Positions 11,564-20,524 of a stretch of DNA of 29,358 bases are shown here, piece after piece; positions within the stretch are counted from its first letter, which is position 1, and each line of letters opens with the position of its first letter. Under the pieces are notes generated by a model. It saw only the letters and a program-made list of their open reading frames with translations, was not told the DNA's origin and made no database searches. This stretch comes from Amphimedon queenslandica (Eukaryota > Porifera > Demospongiae > Haplosclerida > Niphatidae), in NCBI RefSeq assembly GCF_000090795.2, contig NW_003546577.1, forward strand, positions 52,581 through 81,938, read 5' to 3'. Position numbers and translations under genes: made by a program.

Positions 11564-11901
11564 TGTTGAGGAGAGTACTCTATAGAGTTACTGTCATATG
11601 TATGTGTACATGTATTTTACATTATTAGTTATTATTGTTAGTTTAGTAGTATCTAATTATGTCCTGTATAGTCTTGTCCCTTCTAGAACTCTCTATAGTT
11701 TCAACTAGAACTCTCTTCTATAGAACTTTCTACTGTGTATGTACTCTATTCTAGAATATTCTCTATTGTATTTAAGGAAGTGATTTTTGTAACATTTGGT
11801 CTGTCTGTTGTTTCTCAATCCGTTGTTCGGTTGTTGATTGTTCAGTTGTTTTGATCATTTATTCAAGCTGTTTATCATTAAACTTATCAAGATTTTTATC
11901 A
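11564..11901 (+). repeat. 5' LTR of the Copia element
   Basis: This 338-bp copy begins TG and ends CA and pairs with 14372-14712. It contains a cluster of TTC/GAA inverted pentamers upstream of a TATTTAAG box. It is followed directly by the primer-binding site. Confidence 0.95.
11680..11776 (+). promoter_or_regulatory. Heat-shock-element-like cluster and TATA-like box in 5' LTR
   Basis: Three groups of inverted pentamers occur in under 100 bases: cTTCtaGAAc at 11680-11689; aGAActTTCt at 11722-11731; and the trimer aTTCtaGAAtaTTCt at 11748-11762. TATTTAAG follows at 11769-11776. A contiguous nTTCnnGAAnnTTCn trimer is a canonical heat-shock factor site. The trimer is identical in the right LTR although the LTRs have diverged elsewhere. 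Heat control is an inference. Confidence 0.5.
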
Positions 11902-11916
11902 GGTTATGAGCCCAGC
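11902..11916 (+). other. Half-tRNA-iMet-type primer-binding site
   Basis: GGTTATGAGCCCAGC follows the LTR with no gap. It differs by one base from the complement of the initiator tRNA-Met anticodon arm (GGTTATGGGCCCAGC). Drosophila copia is known to prime from the 5' half of tRNA-iMet cut in the anticodon loop, so this element very probably did the same. Confidence 0.85.
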
Positions 11917-11927
11917 TGTTCTCTAAA

Positions 11928-12772
11928 ATGGCGGAGTCAAAGTTTGTCACGATAGTTCCTCTGAATGGTTCTAATTATCCAACATGGAAGCTACCAGTGT
12001 CAAATGACATTAATGAAAGAGAAGCTGAGGGGAATAGTCAATGGAACGGAGAGAGCCCAGTATGGAGATGGTGCTGCTAAGTTCCAGACGCGAAAGGATC
12101 GAGCCTTGGCCACAATAATTCTCTCGATTGATCCATCACTATTATATTTGGTTGGTGAACCTGATGATCTTGTGGAAGTTTGGAGATTGCTCTCAAATCA
12201 TTTTTAAAAGAAAACTTGGGCTAATCGTTTAGCATTGAGACGCAAGCTGCATTCACTCAGACTAGAGAAGGACAATCTGTTCAGGAGCATATTAAGTCCA
12301 TGGCAGAAGTGTTTTAGGAGCTGAGTGTGATTGGAGACAATATTAGTCAAGACCGTGTAGTTTATCCTTTTGCTAGTCTCCCGGAGTCTTTTGACATGCT
12401 AGTCACTGCCTTTGAAGCAAACAGTGATGTACCAAACTTAGAAACAGTGATTAAAAGCTCCGACATAAAGAAAGGAAACAGACTGAATGGAAGGCTGTGA
12501 ATGAAACTGAGGAAGGCCTGACAGCAAAGCATAAAGCTAGGAGAGGTCCTAAATGTCATTACTGCAAAAGGTTTGGACATATCCAACGTTTCTGTAAGGA
12601 AATGGAGAAGGCTCTAACTCAAAGTGGAACCAGAAGTAGTACTGGTGTCAACAAATCTCAGAGTACTCGTGTAACATTTCATAAAGCTAATATTACTACA
12701 ACCAAGAAGCCTGCTGGTGATTCTGACAGTGAAGAAGCAGGATTGGTAGTAGAACATGCTTTACCGGCGTAG
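11928..12772 (+). pseudogene. Copia Gag
   Basis: The ATG at 11928 (MAESKFVTIVPLNGSNYPTW) is the natural start, 11 bases after the primer site, but its frame is lost within about 25 codons. The chain continues in other frames: GIVNGTERAQYGDGAAKF and SLLYLVGEPDDLVEVWRLL (11965-12207), a UBN2-type helical segment around 12225-12450 with a stop near 12316, and the nucleocapsid tail 12497-12772. That tail contains the CCHC knuckle CHYCKRFGHIQRFC (12554-12595), intact in its Cys and His. Gag assembles the particle. At least three frame changes and in-frame stops make it a pseudogene. Confidence 0.8.
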
Positions 12773-13190
12773 CAAACTCTCAAGTCTCAGAACAAGTGGA
12801 TTGTTGACTCTTGAGCAACAAGTCATATGTGTAATGACAAAGCGTGTTTCACTCACATATATCCATTGGAGACCCCTCTGGAAGTCAAACTTGGTGATGG
12901 ACGATCTTTAAGAGCTGTTGCTCAAGGCTCTGTGAAATAAAAAATAAAAAATGGACATGAGAAGTACCGTAAGTGCAAATTGTATGGTGTCCTGTAAGTT
13001 CCTAATTTGTCATGTAATCTTTTGAGTGTTTCTAAATGTACAGAAAGAGGAAACAAGGTAAAGTTCTGTGAATTCAGCTGTGATCAGAGATTCAAATCAG
13101 AAGCCGGTGGCTGTGGCAACACAAGTTGGTTGTCTCTATCAGATACAAACTCATTACATTGAAGCAAATACTGCTGCAACTGTTGACAAG
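12773..13190 (+). pseudogene. Copia protease and pre-integrase segment
   Basis: After the knuckle region the text reads KWIVDS, then a stop at 12812-12814, then ATSHMCND. The Copia protease active site is normally D-S-G-A-T, so the stop replaces the catalytic-loop Gly. Downstream are LEVKLGDGRSLRAVAQG, a stop, then a segment near VLxVPNLSCNLLSVSK, which matches the end of the protease. The frame then changes near 13065. The enzyme would have cut the Gag-Pol precursor. It is dead through at least three stops. Confidence 0.75.
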
Positions 13191-14360
13191 GAGGATCTAT
13201 GGCATCGCCGCTATGGACATTTGAGCTCTAATAATCTTCAGAAACTTGCTTCAGAAGATCTGGTGAATGATTTCGATTTGTCTACTACAGGAATCCTACA
13301 GTTCTGTGAGTCATGTATTGAAGAGAAGCAGCATAAGATTATTTTCCTGCTCAATCAGAGTCTAAAGCTAAAGAGCCATTAGATATTGTTCACTGTGATA
13401 TCTGCAGTAAAATTAATTTGAAATCATTGAGTGGAGCAGAATATTTTCTGACTCTCATTGATGACAAAACTCAATTTGTTTGGGTCTATGTGTTAAAGAG
13501 AAAATCTGATGTTTTTTCGAAGTTCTGCGAATGGAAAGCTTATGTTGAACAGTCTACAGGAAGAAGCCTTAAAGTTTTGCTAATGGATAATGGAGGGGAG
13601 TTTACTTCTAACGAGTTTGAAGAATACTTGAGGAAAGGAGTCAAACATGAGCTAACAATCCCTAAATGTCCACAACAAAATGGAGTTGTAGAGAGACTCA
13701 ATCGGACTCTAGTGGAGATGGTTAAATCAATGTTGTCAGGTGCTAAACTCCCTCAACGATTCTGGGCAGAGGCTCTGGTCACTGCTGTTTATCTCCCAAA
13801 TCATAGTCCTACCAAAGCTGTGATGAATGAAACTCAATTTGAAGCTCTTACTGCAGAAAAGCCAAGTGTTAGACATTTACATGTTTTTGGCTGTGTAACA
13901 CATTGACATGTGCCAAAGGATGAAAAAGAAAAGCTGGATTACAAATCGCAGAAATGCATGTTTCTAGGGTATCCATATACCAGGAAGGGTTATCGGTTGT
14001 ATGATTTGCAGAAATTAAAGATAGTATATAGTCGTGATGTTATCTTTAATGAAACAGAATTCTTTAACTACAATGAGGAGAAAGATCAGCCTTTGGTACG
14101 CATTAATCTAAGAGAAGAGCAAGTGGAAGAAACAGTTAATGGAGAAAATGAGGTTGAAACAATAAATGAAGAAGAATCAGATGATACTCACATGAAGAAG
14201 GCAATACTTAAGAGCAATAGGGATAAGTTATTCAGCGAAGATCAACTCAGATCAAAAGGCGTCCTGATTTTTATGGTAGCTACATTAATCTTACTCGCAA
14301 TACACATGTAGCTGAACCTGCTGCTGTAAATGGAATGACTGAACTGGACACATCCACTCT
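13191..14360 (+). pseudogene. Copia integrase with truncated pol tail
   Basis: The GAG-pre-integrase zinc domain lies in 13068-13382 (LWHRRYGHLSSNNL, then CESCIEEKQH), giving the H-H-C-C ligands. A frame change at about 13382 leads into the catalytic core at 13418-13906. The first Asp lies just before it (HCDICS), the second is in LLMDNGGEFTSNEF, and the Glu is in QNGVVERLNRT, so the three acids survive. A stop at 13904-13906 separates VFGCVTH from the next frame (13910-14311), which has KCMFLGYPYTRKGYRLYD, YSRDVIFNE and a Glu-rich linker. Near 14250 the frame changes to an LRSKRRPDFYG-type segment and AEPAAV, which normally leads into RT. Instead it ends NGMTELDTSTL at a stop next to the polypurine tract. 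RT and RNase H are therefore absent. Confidence 0.85.
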
Positions 14361-14371
14361 TTAGTGAGGAG
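14361..14371 (+). other. Polypurine tract of the Copia element
   Basis: The purine-rich stretch GTGAGGAG abuts the right LTR. This is the expected position of the plus-strand primer for reverse transcription. Confidence 0.6.
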
Positions 14372-14712
14372 TGTTGAGGAAAGTACACTAAAGAGTTACT
14401 GTCATATGTATGTGTACTTGTATTTTACATTATTAGTTATTACTGTTAGTTTTGTATTATCTAATTATGTCCTGTGTAATAGTCTTGTCCCTTCTAGAAC
14501 TCTCTATGGTTTCTACTAGAACTCTCTTCTTTAGAACTTTCTACTGTGTATGTACTCTATTCTAGAATATTCTCTATTGTATTTAAGGAAGTGATTTTCA
14601 TAACATTTGGTCTGTCTGTTGTTTGTCTATCTGATGTTCCGTTGTTGATTGTTTAGTTGTTTTGATCATTTATTCAAGCTGTTTATCATTAAACTTATTA
14701 AGATTTCTATCA
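14372..14712 (+). repeat. 3' LTR of the Copia element
   Basis: This 341-bp copy starts TGTTGAGGA and ends CTATCA. Relative to the left LTR it has about 20 substitutions and a 3-base insertion (by hand alignment). Its pentamer arrays are kept at 14491-14500, 14533-14542 and 14559-14573. The TATTTAAG box is also kept. Confidence 0.95.
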
Positions 14713-14717
14713 ACTAA
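14713..14717. repeat. Target-site duplication, right copy
   Basis: ACTAA directly after the right LTR matches 11559-11563. Confidence 0.9.
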
Positions 14718-14750
14718 GTCGTCATGATCTGATAGCTAAGGACAGCAAGC

Positions 14751-14796
14751 AGTCTGGTCAGACTATAGTGAAGGGGATGCATGGTGCTGCATCCCC
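14751..14796. repeat. Two adjacent hairpins
   Basis: AGTCTGGTCAGACT (14751-14764) is a palindrome with a two-base centre. GGGGATGCA (14773-14781) pairs perfectly with TGCATCCCC (14788-14796) around a 6-base loop. A related self-complementary motif, TGGTCTGACCA, stands at 15012-15022 and may mark the other end of a small element. Confidence 0.7.
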
Positions 14797-15284
14797 AAAT
14801 ATTTATAAGTTCAGTCTGGGGTGTGGTCCTTACAGTCCTACCAAACCGTCTCCTCTATGTCAGTGGACATGGTTAAGTGGACCACATGAGACGTTAACTT
14901 ATTGTGTATGTTGCATGCTTAAAAGCAGTTCATTTTAGAAATTATTGATGTATTTTCTTATAGTTTTGACACAGTTGGCACCCCATACTGTATACACATG
15001 TATATGAAACATGGTCTGACCAGATGTTTCGAGGCTTGTTTCACGGGAAATACGTCATTTTTTTTTTCATTCAGCAAAGATAAAAAGTATTATTGCCAAT
15101 GAAAGTGAGATTTTATGTATACTAATACAATAAAACTTGACATTTTAACGTGCATCATAATTGCTGAAATTTTGCTTTTCTTTTAGTATATGCAGTCTAC
15201 CAATGCATGACTTTTCCAACTCTTGTCACCTAAAAATGATGATTTTGACAAAACACTTATACCAAAACAAAGAATACGCTCCTT

Positions 15285-15319
15285 TTGGGAATAGGTCCAC
15301 TACAACTACCTATTCCCAA
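15285..15319. repeat. 12-bp perfect hairpin
   Basis: TTGGGAATAGGT (15285-15296) is the exact complement of ACCTATTCCCAA (15308-15319), with an 11-base loop. No gene is attached. Confidence 0.8.
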
Positions 15320-16095
15320 GCTACAAAGCCATATTAAAAGTTCCAATTAAGTCCAGTACTAGACAAATGTAAAACATTAGGGGCAAGCCTATGCTAGCAA
15401 AGCAATTATAGAGCACTCATTTATCCATCAATGATCTACTCCATTTTTCAAAGCATGCATTATGATTATAGACATAGCAAGCATACATGATGACAGTTAC
15501 TGTTGATAAAGTCATTTTAGATCATGATTATTTTAAAGCAATTGCACATCTCTCAATTCACTATCTTGTTGCAGTCATCTTACTTAAACAATTTAAATTA
15601 AGTGATCCTGCTTATAGTTAGAAGCATTCACTGAACAAAATAATCATATTTGAAGATTGTATATCTGCTTTGTTAACCTAGGGCTTATTACCAGAGAAGA
15701 AACATCCCCTAGAATAGACGTCAAATCCTCATCATGCAAGCAGCTATAGCTTCAATACATGCAGCTTTCTCACTTGCATTCAACTTATCAAAGTCCTTCA
15801 TACCAAGAAAAAAAGATTGTACATCTGCTTTCCTGACCTTTATTGTTACTAGAGAAGTTTTAAGACAACAATTTAGTCATATCTTGCTGACTGTTTGTCG
15901 GAAAAAAAGCTCTGACTTGCTGAATGCTGATAGCCACCATTTTATTTATTGTGACCACACCCACATTCAATGAAGATTAGGCTGTCTAGCATTAATAATG
16001 GTTAGATGAACCTATGTTTGTACATACAGACATTTTCTCGCCTTAGTGGGGCAAGCTTAGGTTCACCCCAATTACAAAAAAAATTGGCTTAAAAG

Positions 16096-16169
16096 GTGGG
16101 GCTTGAAAAACCTATATTTAGAGTATAACAGCTCTTCTACTTAACACAAACTCTAAATAACAGCCCCAC
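16096..16169. repeat. Two-tier inverted repeat
   Basis: GTGGGGCT (16096-16103) pairs with AGCCCCAC (16162-16169). Inside it, TATTTAGAGT (16115-16124) pairs with ACTCTAAATA (16150-16159). Both tiers are perfect. The layout suggests a foldback element or a structured RNA. Confidence 0.75.
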
Positions 16170-16762
16170 AACAACTAGTAAACAATAACCTATCAGTACA
16201 ATAAAAAATGTTGGCCTAGATCAACATAGTTAAGCTAAAAAAGTGGCCTGAGTGAAATCTACACAACAAGTAGGTTATGACAACCTATTATAGAACTAAG
16301 ATATGCAGTCAAACTATTTTTGTAAGTATTACTACAATATATGAACACTTTGCAAAGTCCTTTGAGGAATCAATCAGCTACTTTATCAAACAAATAGGCT
16401 ACTCTGATTATTACTTTACTTACCCTGGCTGCCATGAATGCAGCAAAACAAGGGTGAGGACCGCCGGATGTGACGTTATGACATGCCTTAAGGGAATTTA
16501 TATGTGTGTATACAGGAGTTCCATATCCATGTGTATACTGTATCTATGCTAGAACTATCAAACTATACTAGACTAGAGTAAACTACAGGCTGAGAAGCAG
16601 AACTTAAATGTGAATGATGCTTCAATGGACTATACTCAGAACAAGGGGGCTGCAAAAGGCTGAGAGGGAGCCAGAACACTGGTGACTGTTGCAGTTGGAG
16701 TATGAGAAGTTCATGATAGCTTACATCCTATTTTTAGTAGCTGCTAGAAAAGTTAGTAGCTG

Positions 16763-16796
16763 CTGAATCTGTGATTCAGGACTCAATTATAATTGA
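16763..16796. repeat. Hairpin and adjoining palindrome
   Basis: CTGAATC (16763-16769) pairs with GATTCAG (16773-16779) around TGT. Four bases on is the perfect palindrome TCAATTATAATTGA (16783-16796). Confidence 0.7.
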
Positions 16797-17089
16797 ATGA
16801 CTGGGAAATAGTTCAGTAAAACCATGTGATGTATAACTTTTTAAAAACAATTACAAGTTCAGTTATACAATATTGTATCATCTTAGGAACGTCTGATAAA
16901 TTGAGTATTGCCTCAATTACTGTTATTCTGAGAGTTTCATTACCTCTGGTCACAGCATGCCGAATGCATGACATTTGCCTTTCTCAAGATGTTATGAAGA
17001 AAATGTAGTGCTGTCACTTCTTCAACATACATAACTATGTGCTGTAACTATAACAGTAAGAAAAATAATTATAAGTGATCATAATTAAC

Positions 17090-17543
17090 AGTGAACTTTC
17101 AAAAATGTCATCAGTTTGTGTGCAATATTTAAGATTCCTAATGATTATCAGTTATTAGTGATTGTTAATAATTATTATTCACAGATTGTCAATCTATACA
17201 TAGGACCATTACATTATTTTTGTCCACTAGAATCAATACTACTTCTTTTACGCTTGTTCATTGTTGATACTGTTGAGAGAGTGGAAGGTCTTTGACCTCT
17301 TTCATTCACAAAAGATATTTGGAGTATCGACTCCCAGACCTGAATTTGTTGTCAACAGTGAATTCTACGATCCAGTTCCCCTATGAGGAAGGACAACTGT
17401 GATAGTGGACAAGTCAGAAGGCTATTCCTGATCGCAATCTTTACCTATTGTTGCAAGACCTAGGAGTTTGACTGTCTGAGGATAGCTGGATGTGATTGCT
17501 CTAGCTAAGATCAGTTGTCAGAGCTAAAATCGCATTATTTTCA
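17090..17543 (+). repeat. 5' LTR of the BEL element
   Basis: This copy aligns over most of its length with 26182-26594, for example CTTGTTCATTGTTGATACTG, GGAAGGTCTTTGACCT and GTGATAGTGGACAAGTCAGA. It has a few extra segments near its start. It ends TTTTCA and is followed by TGG of the primer site. The left edge is degraded and approximate. The TATA box seen in the right copy is altered here. Confidence 0.85.
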
Positions 17544-17560
17544 TGGTCCACTGAGCTGGA
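17544..17560 (+). other. Candidate BEL primer-binding site
   Basis: TGGTCCACTGAGCTGG begins right after the LTR end. The right LTR is instead followed by GTTAGTGG, so the two sequences diverge exactly here, as expected at an LTR boundary. The priming tRNA was not identified. Confidence 0.5.
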
Positions 17561-17591
17561 TACGTTGGACGAATCATAGCAAATCGGTCGG

Positions 17592-18421
17592 GTAAGCAGT
17601 GTTCTTTGCATTTGGAAGGGAAGCCTTGTATGTTTCTTCAGAAATATGAGTAACTTACTTACTTGGCTGTCACAATATATTTTGTTTCTTTGTAAAATCT
17701 GAGTTGATGTGTAGCATTTCTGACTCTAGCAGGCAGAGTATGAGACCCTGCAAGTGTCTGGTCAAGGCCTTTCTGTACTTTGCATAGCAAGACTTGGCTA
17801 ATTCCTCTCCCTCATGCCTGTCTGAGATCTCCAGTCCAGATTTCTCACTACTTTCACCCCAGCTAAAACCACTGCCCACTATAATGTCACTTAGACATGC
17901 TCCCTCTTTGTCTTATAGCCTTATCTATAGACTCCGGTTATTACTATGTTGGTCAGATCATAGGATTCATCGTTCCACCGGCTCCACATGTGCCATGGAC
18001 TCCGTAGAATCGTCGTTTCACTTTCTGATAGAAAGCACTGCTTATAATTCAGTAAGAGCTTGGTGGCTCCCTTTAAATAACACTGATGACGATGCCGTAA
18101 ATACTCCCTTTGACAGGCTCATCGGGTTATCCCCTTGTCGCTGTCATTCCTCAGACCAGGTTCTTATCCTGCTCTACATATCTAACCTCAGAGCCCACCG
18201 GGCAATCTGCTTAAACCTGTAATGTATAACCTTATTCTAAACTTCTTACACTACAGTGGTACTCTCCTCACACGAAGAGGCAAGAAATTTCAAGAATTAG
18301 TGCAGCAGCAAGAGAGACTTGAAGGGTTTCATGGTTTATTATAGAAATGCCTTATCATTGTGCTTATATGAACTTCACAGTATCTTGATTAAAATTGGTA
18401 TTTGGATTTTCATGAACACAG
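17592..18421 (+). other. Long BEL leader with a possible intron and an unassigned ORF
   Basis: About 890 bases separate the LTR from gag. A donor-like G|GTAAGC is at 17591/17592 and an acceptor-like CACAG ends at 18421, ten bases before the gag ATG, so the leader could be spliced out. It contains a 142-codon plus-strand frame (17794-18222, MANSSPSCLSEISSPDFSLL at the start) with no recognised domain. On the minus strand, 17670-17918 is also open, with a protein-like composition (EELAKSCYAKYRKALTRHLQ). Neither is assigned. It may be captured sequence. Confidence 0.35.
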
Positions 18422-18430
18422 CTAGTTGAA

Positions 18431-19680
18431 ATGACAGATCCTGCATTACTTAGACGTCAGAGAGCCGGTCACAGGTCGGAGAATTAAGGAGGTGGATGAC
18501 CTCATTGTAGCACCCCCAGATCCAGATATGGTTAAATTAGAACAGCTTAAGTTAGGCCTTCATAGTACTTTAGATTTTTTGAGACATGTCAATAAGGAGC
18601 TTATGCCACACTTTGATCCGGGAGACATTGCCACAAAGACTGAGAAATCAGAGAAAATGAGAGATGACTTGTTCAGAGCTATAGCTAAGAAGAAAGAGCC
18701 TTAAAGAAACCAGCTAGGACTCGCTGTTCTACTCCACCTGGGCCTGTAGCAGTGTGTCCTATAACAGCAAAATTGCCTACAATAACACTTACGGGTTATA
18801 ATGGAAGTCCTATGAGATGGAGTGCCTTTTGGGATGCTTGTAAAACAGCTGTGCATGATAATCCTAGTCTTGCTAATGTAGACAAGTTTGCTTACTTAAT
18901 GTCTTTATTGGAAGGAACCGCTAAAGAAGCAGTAGCAGGTCTAGCTCTTACATATGTTAATTATGCAGAAGCTATTGCTATACTAGAGAGGAGACAAAGG
19001 AAGAATAAAGGCATGTCATATAGAGCAGTTAATGCGTTTAGAGTCTGTCTCATCAGAGCATCATCTGGTAGAGCTTAGGAGACTATGACAAAACTGAATC
19101 TAACATAAGAGGCTTGAAAATCCTTGGAGTAGCTGCAGATGCTTATGGTACCTTGTGTTCATTCCCATTTTCATGAAGAAGCTTCCACAGGAGCTCTGAC
19201 GTAGCCTTACATGTAAGATTTCTACAGCTGAGTGGAGTATTGATAAGATTATAAAAGTGTTAAGAGATGAGCTTGAAGCAAGAGAAAGAGCCCTAGGTAG
19301 TGAAACTAGAAGTAGACCTAAACCAGCTTATACAAGTAGTGGTTGTAATAAATGTGGGAAGGATTACTTCACCACAGGAGCACATACTAGTAGTGGGGAA
19401 GGGGTTGCTGTTATTGTAAACACAAAGGAAATAGTCCATCTAACTGTAGGAGAGTAACTAATATAGATGAGAGGAAGAGGCTTATACGAGATAGTGGTAG
19501 ATGTTTTAAGTGCCAAAGGAAAGAGCATATTGGTAGAGACTGCCACTCATCATTTAGATGTAGCAACTGTAATGGAAGGCATCACACAAGCATTTGCACG
19601 AGAGCCAAGAAAGCTCAATCTAGTCGTAATGACCTTAATTCTTCTAAGCCAAGCCTCCCAACACAGCAGAAATTAGATCC
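18431..19680 (+). pseudogene. BEL/Pao Gag
   Basis: The start chosen is the ATG at 18431 (MTDPALLRRQRAGHR), just behind the leader. The frame is lost after about 18 codons and resumes at 18492-18704 (KEVDDLIVAPPDPDM..., a helical segment ending KKKEP). Frame 18752-19078 carries the BEL gag core (DUF1759 type): KLPTITLTGYNGSPMRWSAF, DACKTAVHDNPSLANVDKF, YLMSLLEGTAKEAVAGL. A damaged stretch and the frame 19257-19457 follow. Three Cys-rich knuckles lie in one frame at 19406-19447 (CYCK...NC), 19502-19543 (CFKCQRKEHIGRDC) and 19559-19597 (CSNCNGRHHTSIC). This triple array is typical of BEL/Pao gag. Four or more frame changes kill it. Confidence 0.85.
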
Positions 19681-20398
19681 TGAAGCACCTCCATTCAAAC
19701 AGCCTGAGCCTAGTACTACTTGTTGTGCTAGCAATAATAATGCTATACTTCTACAGACAGCTAAAGCCTTTGTATTTAATTCAAATCAGCCTTCTAGAAA
19801 AATTACGGAACATGTATTAATGGATAGTGGTAGTCCGTGGTCTTATATCACTGAACAAGCATGTAGAAAGTTGAGATTAAAGTTTTTGGGTACTAGAGCA
19901 ATGAGAATTCTGACATTTCCGGGTCTAGACAAGAGAGTAAAACTAATTGTACAGTAGTCAGAGTGGGATTAGAGACAAAGGATGGTAGTCACCTTGAACT
20001 TATGCTTTTGTCTGTTACACACATATGTGAGCCTATTAATAAATCATGCAGCTTTAGATTTGAGTACATACACTCAGTTTAATGAGTTAGACTTAGCTAT
20101 GGATTATGAGCATTCTAGTCAGATACGGCCAGATATCTTGATAGGTTCAATCAGTACTGGACTTTTGCAACTGGAGAGGTAGCAAAGGAGACTTAGGGAC
20201 CCACAGCATTTAATACAAGGAGCAAAGGAGACTCAAGGACCCACAGCATTTAATACAAGCCTCGGTTGGCTTTTATCTGGGCCAGTAATTAGAAAAGGTT
20301 CTGAGACTCATACTACGTAAGTCACGTATGTGTTGAGAGCAGATGGTATATGTAGTGCTAGATCTCTAGATAAGGAGCTACACTCTTGGAGCTACAGA
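19681..20398 (+). pseudogene. BEL/Pao protease and start of pol
   Basis: Continuing the zinc-knuckle frame, the aspartic protease has the active site LMDSGSPWSYIT (Asp codon at 19823). A frameshift near 19925 is followed by ETKDGSHLELMLLSVTHICEPI, then RPDILIGS (about 20130) and LGWLLSGPV (about 20262-20290), the usual end of a BEL protease. A 40-bp tandem duplication at 20181-20260 breaks the frame between them. The last recognisable segment, ARSLDKELHS (20360-20390), resembles the L-x-x-F-W-x-x-E leader of BEL RT. It stops where the (AAC/AAT)-rich LTR of the nested Gypsy begins. Nothing of the RT palm remains. Confidence 0.8.
20181..20260. repeat. 40-bp tandem duplication in BEL protease
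   Basis: AGCAAAGGAGACT begins a 40-base unit at 20181-20220 that is repeated at 20221-20260 with three mismatches. As 40 is not a multiple of three it shifts the protease frame. Confidence 0.95.
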
Positions 20399-20400
20399 AC

Positions 20401-20510
20401 AATAACAACAACGATAATAATAACAATAACAGCAACAACAATAATAACACTAACAATAATAATTACAACAATAACAATAATAATTCATGTATGCGAATAC
20501 AGTCACTACA
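20401..20510 (-). repeat. Truncated 3' LTR of the nested Gypsy
   Basis: These bases align with 24932-25041, the start of the full 5' LTR on the minus strand (TGTAGT...). Only about 110 of 436 bp remain. The rest and the adjoining BEL RT are missing. The sequence is AAC/AAT-rich. Confidence 0.85.
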
Positions 20511-20520
20511 TCCCCCTAAC
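20511..20520 (-). other. Polypurine tract of the nested Gypsy
   Basis: On the minus strand GTTAGGGGGA directly precedes the TGTAGT start of the 3' LTR. Confidence 0.75.
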
Positions 20521-20524
20521 TTAA

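Larger units (their letters stand above)
11564..14712 (+). mobile_element. Ty1/Copia retrotransposon lacking RT and RNase H
   Basis: Two LTRs beginning TGTTGAGGA and ending TATCA flank about 2.47 kb of internal sequence, and ACTAA is duplicated on both sides. Gag, protease and integrase are recognisable, but the integrase tail runs straight to a short C-terminus and the polypurine tract, with no room for RT and RNase H. The LTRs differ at roughly 20 positions plus one 3-base gap by my hand alignment, so the insertion is not recent. Stops and frameshifts affect every coding block. Confidence 0.92.
14718..17089. other. Gene-free stretch rich in inverted repeats
   Basis: No coding region is supported; the longest frames here are 60-91 codons with no family resemblance. 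Notable inverted repeats lie at 14751-14764, 14773-14796, 15285-15319, 16096-16169 and 16763-16796. A T-run is at about 15057-15066. AGTAGCTGCT is directly repeated around 16737-16764. These may be remnants of small non-autonomous DNA elements. Confidence 0.55.

Noticed and set aside
15734..15973. 79-codon open frame with Ala-rich start
   Set aside because: The composition drifts, there is no domain, and there is no extension on either side. Treated as chance.
20401..20510. Plain AAC/AAT microsatellite
   Set aside because: It aligns with 24932-25041 including the non-repetitive TTCATGT end and lies next to a polypurine tract, so it is the start of a Gypsy LTR, not an independent simple repeat.
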